Shown here piece by piece: positions 34,597-47,829 of a stretch of 64,000 nt of DNA; the first letter of the stretch is position 1; each line of letters starts with the position of its first letter. Source of the DNA: Rozella allomycis CSF55. Its lineage: Eukaryota; Rozellomycota. The stretch lies in contig KE561209.1 in the NCBI GenBank assembly GCA_000442015.1, forward strand, positions 493,607 to 557,606. Direction: 5' to 3'. Made by a program: the position numbers and the translations under genes. The notes under the pieces were generated by a model. The model worked only from the letters and a program-made list of their open reading frames with translations, was not told where the DNA came from and did no database searches.

Positions 34597-34864
34597 TAAA
34601 CTCTTTCACTTAAGACGTTCTGTTACTAAAAGATGTTTTTCTAGAAGATAATTTGTGCAACTATGAACATATCCGGGATGCATTCAAATCGAGATCCATG
34701 GTGCTATGAATTGAAATTTTCTTTTAATATCATAATCACCTAGACCCTGAGGGCCTGAAGGGTTTTAGATGCAAAAAAGTAGAGCACATCGAATTTCTTG
34801 TATCTCGGGAGGATACGTAAATGAATTAACATCGCCAACCGATTCAGTTTAAAGAAATAATTTA
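34597..34864. other. Convergent intergenic stretch, nothing recognised
   Basis: 268 bp between the orphan stop and the U2A' stop. No open frame of note. I looked for snRNA, snoRNA and tRNA signatures on both strands and found none convincing. A short GC-rich CCCTGAGGGCCTGAAGGG element sits near 34,745. Confidence 0.5.
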
Positions 34865-35608
34865 TTATTTAGCTTGAAAATTTCCAGACCTCATGGCTTT
34901 CTCCAATTGTTGTACCTCTTCCAATGACTTGGCGTTTGTTATAGCATTCTATAAAGGACAAGAAAACCAACTTACCTTAAAGCTTTCTTCCTCCAATTTG
35001 CGTTTCTTTGTGTATTTATCTAATCCGTCGCCAGGAATAAATGTTGCACTTTTGACTTCCTTACCACCAAAAACCTTTGCAGCCTCTTCTCTCTCCTTTG
35101 TATTGATTTTTCTAAAATCCAAAAGCTTAATATTTGGCATGTTATGTGCAATAAATAATCTGTAGTTTGGTCTTTTTGTAACCGGATTTCCTATTAAACT
35201 GAGACAGCGAAGGGTTTTAACTGAGAAAAGTGGCTCCAAGTCATTTAATTCTTGAATAAAGTTATTATTCATAATCAAGTTTTGTATATTGACCAAAGTT
35301 TTACCAAGGTTTGGTTCAATAGACATAACCCGATTGTTATTCAAATATATAGACTTAAGACGGTGCATAAGAGGAAAATTTTCGAGGCGTTTAATATCGT
35401 TATCTGAAAAGTCTATCGTATCGTGTTGATCCTAGAGTTAACCTTGACAAACATCTGTACTCTGGTGACAGCTAAATTTTCGATACTTGGTATTTTATTT
35501 CCTATTGTTGACAAAAGATAATATTTTACCTCGCAAGTCAAGTTCCATGTCATTAACAGCATTTAGAAAGGAAGCAGAGTACTCTATAACATCAACTGTT
35601 AAACGCAT
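34865..35608 (-). CDS. LEA1: U2 snRNP A' protein (LEA1/SNRPA1)
   Basis: Leucine-rich-repeat protein that binds U2 snRNA stem-loop IV together with B''. The N-terminus ends LRGNKIPSIENL, then DTIDFSDNDIKRLENFP, LKSIYLNNNRV, IQNLIMNNNFIQEL and LSLIGNPVTKRPNYRLF. The LRR cap NIKLLDFRKINTKEREEA follows, then the C-terminal NAITNAKSLEEVQQLEKAM helix. Introns of 29 and 27 nt, plus a final 27-nt intron after EESFK, are needed. About 220 residues. It shows that a U2-type branch-site machinery exists despite introns of about 27 nt. Confidence 0.92.
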
Positions 35609-35643
35609 CGAACTTTGAAATTTCCAATATTGGACAAGAAAAT

Positions 35644-36285
35644 TTATTTATCACATTGAGTTTCTGAATCTTTAACATTTAGTGATTTCCCATCTTGGCT
35701 AGTTCGTTTGTTCTTCATGTCTTTCAATCTTTGAATGAATTTCAAAATCTCAATTGAGCCTTTTGTATTTGGATGAAAACACCAAATTAAGAAAATTGCT
35801 TTTATGAGGGAATAAAATGGCAATGATTTAACTACTGATCCAAAAATTTGCTCTATCATGTTAATGCCGCCATGTACCAGCCAGTATGCCAGAAGTACTC
35901 TATATTTCATTGGGATAGCGTGATCATTTAATAACAACAGGTAAGTCTGCCGCGCTGCGTACCCATATCCCAACATTTGCGAAGAAGAGTAAGCGATGTT
36001 TTGAATTAATGAACTTATGACTATTGTCATAGATGCTGCGATTAAGGCCACCCAAATTTTTGTAGATATACCCGTGTTCTTTTCTAACAAACTGAGAATG
36101 TTTCCGATTCGATACTTTACTTCCAAATGAGAAATTAAAGGTTCGATGGATTTTTTCAGTGCGTTAAATGTGGGCAAAAGGCGTTCTGGGCATGCGTTTT
36201 CGATTTTGGAAAAGACGTTCTTAATCATTTCCGTTTCATTTGTTTCATTTTGATGGTTTTGGCCATCTTGAATTTCATGGTCCAT
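35644..36285 (-). CDS. REEP/Yop1 (TB2/DP1/HVA22) ER-shaping protein
   Basis: Hairpin membrane protein that stabilises tubular ER. A single uninterrupted exon encodes 213 residues. An N-terminal cytosolic stretch leads to hydrophobic hairpins. The TB2/DP1 signature is present: GYGYAARQTYLLL, LLAYWLVHGGINMIEQIF, LPFYSLIKAIFLIWCFHP. A basic tail follows. One of the few intronless genes of the window. Closest class (REEP5/Yop1 versus REEP1-4) not decided. It starts 63 bp from the divergent SMARCAL1-like gene. Confidence 0.88.
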   Translation of the reverse strand: MDHEIQDGQNHQNETNETEMIKNVFSKIENACPERLLPTFNALKKSIEPLISHLEVKYRIGNILSLLEKNTGISTKIWVALIAASMTIVISSLIQNIAYSSSQMLGYGYAARQTYLLLLNDHAIPMKYRVLLAYWLVHGGINMIEQIFGSVVKSLPFYSLIKAIFLIWCFHPNTKGSIEILKFIQRLKDMKNKRTSQDGKSLNVKDSETQCDK

Positions 36286-36348
36286 TTTGCGGGGATTTTA
36301 TTTCATAGTTACAAGATATTCATGAAATTTCTCTTTCAAAAATTATAA

Positions 36349-38440
36349 ATGACTACAGTCCTTTGTGAATTAATTTCGTTGAATGAATTTACCATAAAGG
36401 ACGATAGGTCGCTTTTCAAAATCTTTACTGGAGTTCAAGGACATAAATACAGTAGTCATATATGTTTGTCTTTATATCATTAGATGGCAAAGAAAAGGAG
36501 TGGATCTTTCCTTTAAAAGAATATCATAGTGTTCTAGAACAGGTTAAAAAAGAAAAACCAAACTTACTGTACAGAGAAATACCAAAGTTGCTTTTGGACA
36601 CTTTTCTATCACTCAAACCACTTCCACATGTTGATATAAATAAAACAAATATCCCAAAGACTTTGTTGCAAAAGCTTATGCCATTTCAGATAGAGGGAGT
36701 TCGATACTCAATTCAGAAGCAGGGCAAAATTGCAATATGTGACCAAATGGGGCTTGGTAAATCGGTTCAGGGTAAAAAGATCTTTATTTTGTTAAACTAG
36801 CGCTTGCTGTTGCGCTTCATTATAAACGTGAGTGGCCATTATTAATCATATCTCCATCTTCTCTGCTTAGCACATGGGAACAAGTATAATTTGTCGTAAT
36901 TAAGCATAGATGATTAAAGATTGGGTTTCAATGCCGGTTGAAGTTGGGGTAATTTATGAAAGCAAAAATGCGTCCTTTGATTCTGAACAAATTTATGTTA
37001 TAAGTTATGATTTGGCAGTTAAATTATCTGATAAAGTTGCTAAAAAGAAATTCGAAGTGATTATCGTAGTAATCTATGAATCATGATCCATAATTTCAAG
37101 GATGAGTGTCATTATCTAAAAAATGCCAATACAAAGAGGACAAAGACTCTATTACCAATAATACAGAAAGCAGAGAGGAGAATTTTACTGTCTGGAACTC
37201 CCGCGTTATCTAGACCGATGGAATTATTTACTCAACTTCAAATAATCCAGCCAGCGTTATTTAAGAATTTTTTTGATTATGGGGCGCGATATTGTGCAGC
37301 CTTTAAAGTAATTAGCATAGTATTTAAAGAGAGTCACATTTTGGATGGAATTTTAAAGGTGCTTCTAATGTTAGAGAGCTACAAGTTATTTTAGAAAACT
37401 TGTTCATGATCAGACGATTGAAAGACCAGGTTTTGTCGCAGCTTCCACCTAAAAGACGCCAACAAGTAAATTGATTAAATATTTTTGATATGATTTTTCT
37501 GCATCTGGAAAGAAAAGATTTGAATAAAATATCAAAGAGGAAAGATTACCCAAAATCACAAACGCTAGAGAGTTTACTAAATTCCAAAAATGGCCTAGAG
37601 TCTGAAATTAATGATAATTCATTATTGACATCATGGAAAGAAACAGCAGCAGCAAAGTTGCCATCAATGATTAATTATGTGGAAGGTTTAGTTGAATCTG
37701 GACACAAATTACTCCTTTTTGCTCATCATCGTGACATAATGGATGAATTTGAGAAACGGATTATAGAAAAGGTAAAAACAGTGCTTTTGCTTTAATAGAA
37801 AATAAATTACATTAGGATTGATGGATCAACCGCGACAAATTCTAGGTTTGCTAAATGTGATGAATTTCAAAAGAAGGAAGACATTAAAGTTGCTCTTCTC
37901 AGCATAACTGCTGCTAGCGTCGGTTTAACTTTGACAAGTGCCACAACTGTAGTGTTTGCTGAATTGTATTGGAACCCCGGTGTAAATTTGCAACATCATA
38001 ATGAAATAGGTTTTGGTTCAAGCTGAAGACAGAGCTCGTAGAATAGGCCAAAAAGATTCCGTTAATGTTCACTTTTTACTCGCAAAAGGCACCCTGGATG
38101 ACATATTTTGGTAATTTCATGAAAATATCTTTAAAGGCCTCTGATTCTTAAAAAATTAGACATCCTGGAAAGCGTTGGTCTATCCAAAAATGAGTTTGCA
38201 TTAACCACTCAAGTAGAAATAGATGAAAAAGGTCAGCAGCATTCCAATAAACGAAAAGCGAGTTTCGACAAGTCGATTAAAGACTACTTTGTCAAGAAAC
38301 CTCTCGAAACAATCGAATTATCTAGCGACTCTCCAAAGTGCAATGAAATAGAATTAATAACAGATGACAGCGACTTTGAAATTGACCAAGAGACTTTAAG
38401 AATACTTGACGAAATGGATAAGAAAGTTGTAAATCAATAA
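36349..38440 (+). CDS. SMARCAL1/HARP-type SNF2 annealing helicase
   Basis: Fork-remodelling ATPase that re-anneals RPA-coated DNA. The first about 60 residues resemble one HARP domain ([18 protein letters not shown]). SNF2 motifs follow: [12 protein letters not shown] (Q), [10 protein letters not shown] (I), [10 protein letters not shown] (Ia), VDECHYLKN (II, DECH), [11 protein letters not shown] (III), [24 protein letters not shown] (IV region), [20 protein letters not shown] (V) and [10 protein letters not shown] (VI). Short introns, for example 32 nt inside the DECH region, interrupt it. The tail has SIKDYF, resembling a PCNA-interacting box without its Gln. About 620 residues. No RPA-binding motif seen. 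Confidence 0.88.
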
Positions 38441-38474
38441 AATTTGTATTTAACTACTACAGACTATCGTCAAT

Positions 38475-38785
38475 CTATTTCTTCGGAAGTTCAAACTTTT
38501 GTATTGTTTCCCAGACCATCAGGATATTCTCATACACTGCGTTGGAAGCTATTCTCAACATTCTAACAGTGTTGGATTTAAATTTTCTATCGGTGTATAT
38601 AGTTGTTTAAAATTACATATGGAGTACATTGTTGTTAGTTGACATTCCTCGTTGAATCTCATTGGTCTTCAACTCTTTATCTACATTTACCACTTTACAA
38701 ACTATATCGGCATGTTCACTTTTTTCAAAAGGTATCTCGATATTTCTATCTTGGCAAAATTAAAGAAAAGTTACAATTCAAACAT
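38475..38785 (-). CDS. PCC1: PCC1/LAGE3 subunit of the KEOPS (t6A37) complex
   Basis: Dimerisation subunit of KEOPS, which installs threonylcarbamoyl on A37 of ANN-decoding tRNAs. It appears only after splicing two introns: 29 nt after MFEL, and 30 nt after VLHI. The joined protein of about 83 residues reads NIEIPFEKSEHADIVCK, VNVDKELKTNEI, then FKSNTVRMLRIASNAVYENI and MVWETIQKF, following the Pcc1 pattern of Glu-Ile-Pro-Phe start and RMLR core. It ends 34 bp from the convergent SMARCAL1-like stop. Confidence 0.85.
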
Positions 38786-38841
38786 AGACCACAAACGACA
38801 AAAGTTTTGGCGATTCAGCCACTCAAAAGTCAAAATTTAAG

Positions 38842-40011
38842 TTACAATTTATTATTACAGATATATACACCAATATCCAATCTTTTGCTAAATGTTGGTA
38901 GTTTTCTTTCGAGGTTATCGTATTGACAAGAGATCTCTTCGCTTGTCTCATCAATCACAATGCGTTCAACCTTACACTTTAGTTTTCTCTCCAACGTTTC
39001 CACCAAATCTTTTATTCGAATGCTACTTACAAATATATTTAAGACCATCTTGTCCAATCCATTTAATACACGCGCCCTTACTCTAATGGATTGAATACCA
39101 TTTGATAAACTCTTCCTTAGGCTGTTCTCTTTATAGCTGCTACAATGATTCGGCACCAAAATGTGATCGGCACTTGGACGTCTTCCTGCATTTAAATAGG
39201 TTTGGGATCCTGTTGAAGGAAGGTCAAAAGAATCTATTTCGTTCGCGATTCTTATATCTTCCTCACGAAGATCAAAGAAGGTACCAAATTCAAAACTTAA
39301 ATTATTTTTTTCGGCCAAAACAGCAAGATTTTGAAGAATCATTTGCAAGGACTTAAGGTGCTGGTCTTCTAACCCACTAAAGCATGCGTTAATAGAACTA
39401 TTTGATACATTGCATTTTTCCAAAAAGGATTTAATCTCAAATCTGTCTCTGTATATATAATAAGACTTCAATGCATTATCGATTCTGCAACGATAAAACG
39501 AGCTTGAATTTAGAGTCAATGACGTTTCAACTGTTACTTTTTCGATATTTTGAGATTTGTTGGGCTCAATGAATGTCAAATCAAAGTTCGGAGGCAAGCA
39601 TTGGATTTCAACAACATAATGATCTACCCACTTAATATAACGGTCCCGAAGACGAAGAATTTGGTAACCTCTTTCCGATTGATCGGTTATTTTCACGATT
39701 TCACCTTCATTTAAATTGGATACTGTCCCTTTAACGTTATAGAGAACCATTCCGTACACAGGAAAGGGTTTTTCAGAATACTTTTCAACTCCACATTTGT
39801 ATGACTTGGGATAGTTGTAACCAATCTCTTGTTCAATTTCAAAATAATTCTGTAAGGGCTCGATGAAATCCTTCGAAATAGTTCCGCAAATTTTCGATAT
39901 AGGGTTTACAAATACAAGATTCTCTTCTTCTTTCAAAAATACATCGATAATCTGGCCTTTATGAGCGTCAGATACATCCTTTTTAACCACACAACGGTGG
40001 ACTTTTTGCAT
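38842..40011 (-). CDS. Bem1-like scaffold (SH3-like and PB1-like regions)
   Basis: About 390 residues in one open exon. An SH3-like stretch (VNPISKICGTISKDFIEP) lies near the N-terminus, and a second beta-rich module (GMVLYNVKGTVSNLNEGEIV) follows. A middle segment around FYRCRIDNALKSYYIYRDRF could be a PX domain. The C-terminus (IRVRARVLNGLDKMVLNIF, then KDLVETLERKL) has the shape of a PB1 domain. The order SH3-PX-PB1 recalls the polarity scaffold Bem1 and p40phox, but every match is weak by eye. The frame stays open about 100 bp upstream with no ATG; the start at 40,009-40,011 is the first ATG. Confidence 0.4.
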   Translation of the reverse strand: MQKVHRCVVKKDVSDAHKGQIIDVFLKEEENLVFVNPISKICGTISKDFIEPLQNYFEIEQEIGYNYPKSYKCGVEKYSEKPFPVYGMVLYNVKGTVSNLNEGEIVKITDQSERGYQILRLRDRYIKWVDHYVVEIQCLPPNFDLTFIEPNKSQNIEKVTVETSLTLNSSSFYRCRIDNALKSYYIYRDRFEIKSFLEKCNVSNSSINACFSGLEDQHLKSLQMILQNLAVLAEKNNLSFEFGTFFDLREEDIRIANEIDSFDLPSTGSQTYLNAGRRPSADHILVPNHCSSYKENSLRKSLSNGIQSIRVRARVLNGLDKMVLNIFVSSIRIKDLVETLERKLKCKVERIVIDETSEEISCQYDNLERKLPTFSKRLDIGVYICNNKL

Positions 40012-40146
40012 CTCTCCTGTGGTTTGAGAAGGACCCCCTGGAAACCTATCTTGTCTAAAAATAGGCCCCGCGCCTAAAAAAATAAACAAAACATGAATAG
40101 GGAAGTAAAACAAAAATCAAGAACTTTGAAGAAGATTTTTTAGATT

Positions 40147-41038
<892 letters not shown>

Positions 41039-41204
41039 GTATTTGAAGCAAGCACTCTTTATGAGAAGGAATTAATTTGGTTAAGGCATTGATGTGGAAT
41101 TTGATAGTGGTCCTTTTAAATAGGCATGAATTCATAGTTTGGGAAATTTCAATTATCGAATGGATGGCGCAAGGAACTATAGTAAATCAAATTAGATTTA
41201 TTTT

Positions 41205-42218
41205 CTACTTACAAAACGGATATTTATATTTCCTCGACGATACAGTGTCGCAAAATAACTTTCTCATTAATTCTCTTTCTTTGACGTAATGTGCCGTTAT
41301 TAAGGATCTAATTTCGGAAGATAAGATTCGTCTTGACGTTTCTAAACGATTAAAAGGAAGATAATAATTAAAATAAGGGCTATGAACCTTGGTGATACCA
41401 AATTTGTACATGCAATAAGAAATGGTCAAATCATTGGCCCCCTTATAAGGGCACTTCCACGAATAGAAACTTGGAACCATTTTTATAAGAGCTGGTCCAG
41501 AAATTATAATTCCAGCACCCCCGCTATAAAACGCTATATCTTTTTGATATTCTTTGTCCCAAACATGACCTGAAAATGTATAAATATATCAATGGTTACC
41601 GAATGATATAAGCAATCTATGATCGTATCTATTCAGATGTAGGATTAGATTCTCTACGTTTACAAATGTGTCATCATCCACCAACATGATCCATTTGAAT
41701 TTCTCTAAGAATCCTTTTTTACTTTGAAATAACCATTGAAGCCCTTTAATTTGACGGTGTTGAGCGTCTTCGAATGATGACTTGCCTTTTAACTCCTCTA
41801 AACTGATCATTCCCAGATCCTCAATTTGTTCATCTGCAAATATATAGACTTGCGATACTAGGCTAAGCCAAGTTTCCCTTAATGCTCTCGTCCTGTCTTC
41901 AAACTTCTTCGATCCCATCACCACGAATAAGATGTCATTTTCAAATAATGGCTCTTTCGGCTGTCCAAACTCGGAAATCATGCTTTCCAGACTCAATTGA
42001 GTAATATATGATAGGCATGAACTTCTGGCAACTTTGTACAATACTTCATTCACTTCATTAACAGATTTCGGGGCTCTATTCTCTTGTAATTCAGTGGGTA
42101 TCATTGATATTTGAATCACTGTAGGATTTTCAAAGTAGAAATAGTAACCAAAAATTACAACTGCAAATATACACGACGATAAAATTAAATTCCTTGACAA
42201 TGATTTTGCCTTCAACAT
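41205..42218 (-). CDS. GT31/Fringe-like Golgi glycosyltransferase
   Basis: Type II Golgi protein: a short cytosolic tail, a TM (LILSSCIFAVVIFGYYFYF), a stem and a catalytic domain. ILFVVMGSKKFEDRTRALRETW and WIMLVDDDTFVNVENL show the GT-A fold with the DDD metal motif of Fringe/C1GALT1-type beta-1,3 transferases. A 30-nt intron after SFG leads to FYSGGAGIIISG and the C-terminal part with NDLTISYCMYKFGI. About 325 residues. The donor sugar cannot be read from sequence. Confidence 0.82.
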
Positions 42219-42323
42219 TTACAAAAATTCATTTCCTAGTTAGAATTCCTTCCTTTATTCCCTCAAACAAATGAACATCATAAATCATGTTTTGAAATCT
42301 ATTTCTCCATAGCCACAGCGTAC

Positions 42324-44330
42324 ATGTCAACAAATCCATTATTTTATTATTCCATACCGTTTATTGAACCACAGTCAGATTTCAATGAATGGACACAGCA
42401 TAAAATACAGGAAGGCGGAAGGTCTTTCTTTGGAAAGGTGTATTTCCAGGAAACTAGGCAGAGGCATGTGTTACCATTGACATGCATTTGGAACAAATCT
42501 CTTGAAAATCACGGATTTGTGCTTATTCCAGCTGACCGATTAAAGAAATTAGAGGAATGGGAACCGATTGCGCAATCATTAAAAAGAGTGAAGCATAGCG
42601 TAAATGGATTATGGATTGGTAGTTCTTGGTTGGATGCTCATCGCTACAAATTATTTATAGGTACGATTAAAATATACATAAATCAGGCGCAGAATCACAC
42701 AAAGGCAATGACTTATCATTTGAAGGTAAAACCATGCTGGAGAGAATGAAAAAAATGTTGGCAAAACAAAGATTATCAAACGTAACAAATGAAATTCCAT
42801 GGATTATGATGCGCTCCTCCCAATTGGTTGTCAGCAAGTAAGGCCCTATATTTTCTCAATATTGATCAATTCAACGAGCGTTTACTTCAGGTTTGACACT
42901 CAAGACATTAATGCTGAATGGTATACCTTTTAACAATCAGTCACTTGAAAATATAGCAATAGTAAAATATGGTCTGTAACATTAGAGGCTNTAATGGGAT
43001 ACCTTTCAACAATCAATCACTTGAAAATATAGCAATAGTAAAATATGGTCTGTAACATTAGAGGCTATAACTGATGCAAAACATTTGGAAGTACTTTCCT
43101 TTAGTAGAGCTGAAATCGGTGATCAGGGACTTAAAGGTAAATCTACAATTATCTTCTAAACAAGTTATCGCTTCATCAATAAAGAATTCCAACACATTGA
43201 AGTGGGTTGATTTATCTCAGTGCCAATTGACTGACTCTTCTGTGATTTATATTCATGACATACTTACAGTAATGATACGTGATCTAAATTACAGCATCAA
43301 AGTGCCATACTCCATTCCGACATGTGGAAAACCTCATTGAGGGCTGTCTATAGGGTGAACCAAAAAGAGACCAATTTAAAGCCATTGCGTAATGAAAAAG
43401 GTATTAAAAGACTGAATCTTTCTTGTAATCACTTTACTGATGAACTTTTGTCAATGCTTTTGAGTATTTTGGAGGATTCATTGGTTGTTGAAGGTATCAG
43501 GTGCAGTTTCACCCTAATAAAGCTCTTGAAGTTCAATTTAATGAATTCTCTGCAGATAAAATTCAAGAGATTCAAACTTTTCTTCTAAACAATAAGCATG
43601 ACTTGATTATGTTCGACATACGAAACAACACCGGCTACACTTTGGAAGACTACAATACTTTAAAGAAACATATTAATCCTTCCTTACCAGCAATTTTGGT
43701 AACTCTATTACCCTAATTTTATAGAGGTGGAAAGAGCTTGACCCAGAAGATCCTTTGGCTATAACTTACTGGAATGACAAGCCCATATTAAACGGAATTA
43801 AATCTGCATCAAACCCTAAACTTAAGAAGATCCCCAAAGTGAAACCTGTAGTAAAAGCAAAAGATATCGCAGGGAAGAACAAAATTATTCAATTAGCGAG
43901 GTCGCAAACTCCAAAAAAAGATACGTCACATAAAAGCAAATCAAATAGAACAAATACCTTTGAAAACAAATTAGTGGTCCGCAGTAGATTTACCAAAATA
44001 AGGGAAGATTCTCAAAGCGACGATAATTTGCCTCCTCTTCAAGATCGAATTTCAGAAATTAATGATATAAAAGTTAATTCTGCAAGCGGTTTCACAAAAG
44101 ATACGAATTTGCAAAATGTGGAGATTTTCAACGAGTTATTTGATGATTGTGTTCTGAAAAATTGTTTCAAAAAGCTTACAATTGATCGTCCAATTATAAA
44201 TGATCCTGACATTATAGATACTTTAAATCGAGGAGATGAGGGCAGTTATAAAAAGAGTTCATCATCCACTGATTACAACTTTATCACAGCTGCGATAGAG
44301 AAGTATACACTAAATAAATGCTTTACTTAG
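42324..44330 (+). CDS. CEP78: CEP78-like centriolar leucine-rich-repeat protein
   Basis: CEP78 is a centriole/basal-body LRR protein of ciliated eukaryotes. The N-terminal PADRLKKLEEWEPIAQSLK matches the family ADRLRGVDWAPLL stretch. LRRs follow: LKTLMLNGIPFNNQSLENIA, LEVLSFSRAEIGDQGL, LKWVDLSQCQLTDSSVIYI, IKRLNLSCNHFTDELL and LIMFDIRNN, with the RAVYRV insertion between LRRs. A basic, Ser-rich tail ends the protein. A 26-nt intron sits where contig ends overlap at the N at 42,991. A 28-nt intron splits GLK|V. About 560 residues. Start 105 bp from the divergent GT31 gene. Confidence 0.82.
42916..43066 (+). repeat. 75-bp direct repeat around an N (allelic contig ends)
   Basis: 42,916-42,990 and 42,992-43,066 are the same CEP78 sequence with about three single-base differences, separated by a single N. 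Only one copy is needed for the reading frame. Confidence 0.85.
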
Positions 44331-44406
44331 TTTACTTTAGTTAAAAATTTGTACTCTGAGCGGAGATTAATGTAAGTCAAAGCCACAAACATAACAATTA
44401 ATTGGC

Positions 44407-45785
<1,379 letters not shown>

Positions 45786-45817
45786 ATGATGGAATTTAAT
45801 TGGGTTTAAAACTTTTA

Positions 45818-47696
45818 TTAATAGCGTCTTTGACCATAAGATCCATTATAATTGTAGTGTTCTCCAGGGCCACCAGAGCCACCATAGTCATAATCGTTTC
45901 TATTATCGTTTGTATGTTGATGCATCCTATGATCATTCCTTTGATTTCCGCTTCTTTGGCTTCTATCATAAGGTTGGCGATTATACTGCTGTTGACCGTA
46001 CTGCTGCTGTTGAGAGTTACGGTTATATCCAGAGCCTGGATTGCGTTGCTGCATCCCTTGTCTGCCCCTACCTTTGTCCATTCTGCCTTTTCGTCCTCGA
46101 TGTTCAAAACCTTTCATATCAATATCTGTTTGGTGCTCTTGACCCATACCGGGTATAACATCTGATTGGTAATATTCTTTGTGTTAATTGAAATTTACGA
46201 GGCTTACCTTGAGGCATTTTTTGCTGAGGTGGTGGTGGCTGTTGTTGAATGAGTTGATCATCTTCGATTGAAAGACCCATGGCGGCGGCAGTCTCTTTAC
46301 CTAAAATATATCGATCTTGCATCGTATCTTGTGGTCTATGTCTCGCCCAAAATCGAGCGCAATGATCGTTACTTCCAGACACGAGTAAATGACCCACAGG
46401 GTGCCTATTATTCAAACAGCTAAATATATACCAATCTAATGTCCATATAGCTTGGTCATGTGCTTCCTCTAATACCCCAACAGGCTTATCAAGACTAATT
46501 AAGATGACAATGTATAAATTACCCAACCAACCATGTCAAAATAGAACCGTCAGAGCCACTGGTACAAAATAGAGATTCATGAACTGGGTGCCATCTCAAG
46601 GCTTATTAAATATATCACTTATCATTTACCATTAACTTCTTTCTTATGCCCTTTAAAGGATTGCATCTCTTTCATCATTCTTATGTCATACAGTTTGACT
46701 GCCTGATCACGTCCGACAGTCAACAGCCAGTTTCCGTTCTTATTCCACTTCAAATCAAATATTGTATTTTTATGACCATGTCTATATCAAAAACCGAACT
46801 TTGCTTTTACAGCGTAGTCAAATTACATCCAGACTTTGGATCCCAAAGCTTTAATAAATTATCTTTACTTCCTGATGCCAGGAGTGATTTAGTTGGATGC
46901 CAATCTAAACATTTCACATCCCATCCGTGACCAGTTAGTGTTCTTTCTTCCAAAGCATCGTTAAAGGACCAAATTTTAATTGTTCCATCATCTGAACAAG
47001 AAGCAAATTTGGAATCTGAAGGGGAAAAGGTTAAAGCGCGAACAGGATCTTTATGTGCGTTTATTTGCTTGATGTTATTTAAATTTGGCTGCCAGTATTT
47101 AATGATACCAGTATGATCGGCTGATATTAGTATGTTGCCGCTATGTGACCATTCCATACATCTGACAGCAGAATCATGAGCCTAAGTTATTACTCTTCAA
47201 TATAAAGTACTTGTAAAATTGTCTCAAAGTTGAATGTGAATCCATTCCATAATGTAAATTCACCAGAAGCACAACCTGTTATCAGTCTCCTGCCTTCTGG
47301 GTTCCACTTTGTAATATATTTAAATCCGTGTTACTCTCACAACGTTGACGGGACATCTAACTTTATTGACAGAAGTATGGATGTATCTTGTGCATACTGC
47401 GTTTATAGGCTCATCCTCATATACTGATGGTGGAAGCATCTATATCTTGATGGTATTAGCGATTTTACATTCATTAGGTAGGTAGAGTCATTTAGAACCG
47501 GTGGATAATCTACAGCGGATTTGCAAACTAGACGATTCTCGTAAAAAACTATTTATTATTTTACTTCAATCCAATTAGCTAAATCGGACATATAATCTAT
47601 GGTTCGCCTTTGAATGGCTTCTCTTATTCTTTTCCCGTCAAAAACCAATTTTGGGACGATGTACCTAGCGTTCCCCTCTCCAGTTGTTTTTATCAT
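45818..47696 (-). CDS. PFS2: PFS2/WDR33 cleavage and polyadenylation factor
   Basis: WD40 subunit of CPF/CPSF that helps read the polyadenylation signal. [18 protein letters not shown] at the N-terminus is the family hallmark. WD repeats follow: [73 protein letters not shown], and [26 protein letters not shown]. The C-terminal 110 residues are Arg/Gly/Gln/Tyr-rich, low-complexity, as in WDR33 tails. Several short introns are present. About 580 residues. Ends 32 bp from the convergent AAT stop. Confidence 0.92.
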
Positions 47697-47829
47697 GGAA
47701 AATTGTTTCCAGAAATTTCAGATCCATAAAAAGAAAATCCACGATTCGAATAAACAAAAAACATTTATTAAATTTTACAGTTAATTATTATTGTTAACAT
47801 TGCAACTATAATGTCATTTCAATTTCACG

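Noticed and set aside
34597-34864. Small RNA gene between the orphan and U2A'
   Set aside because: No snRNA Sm site, box C/D pair or tRNA arms could be assembled on either strand.
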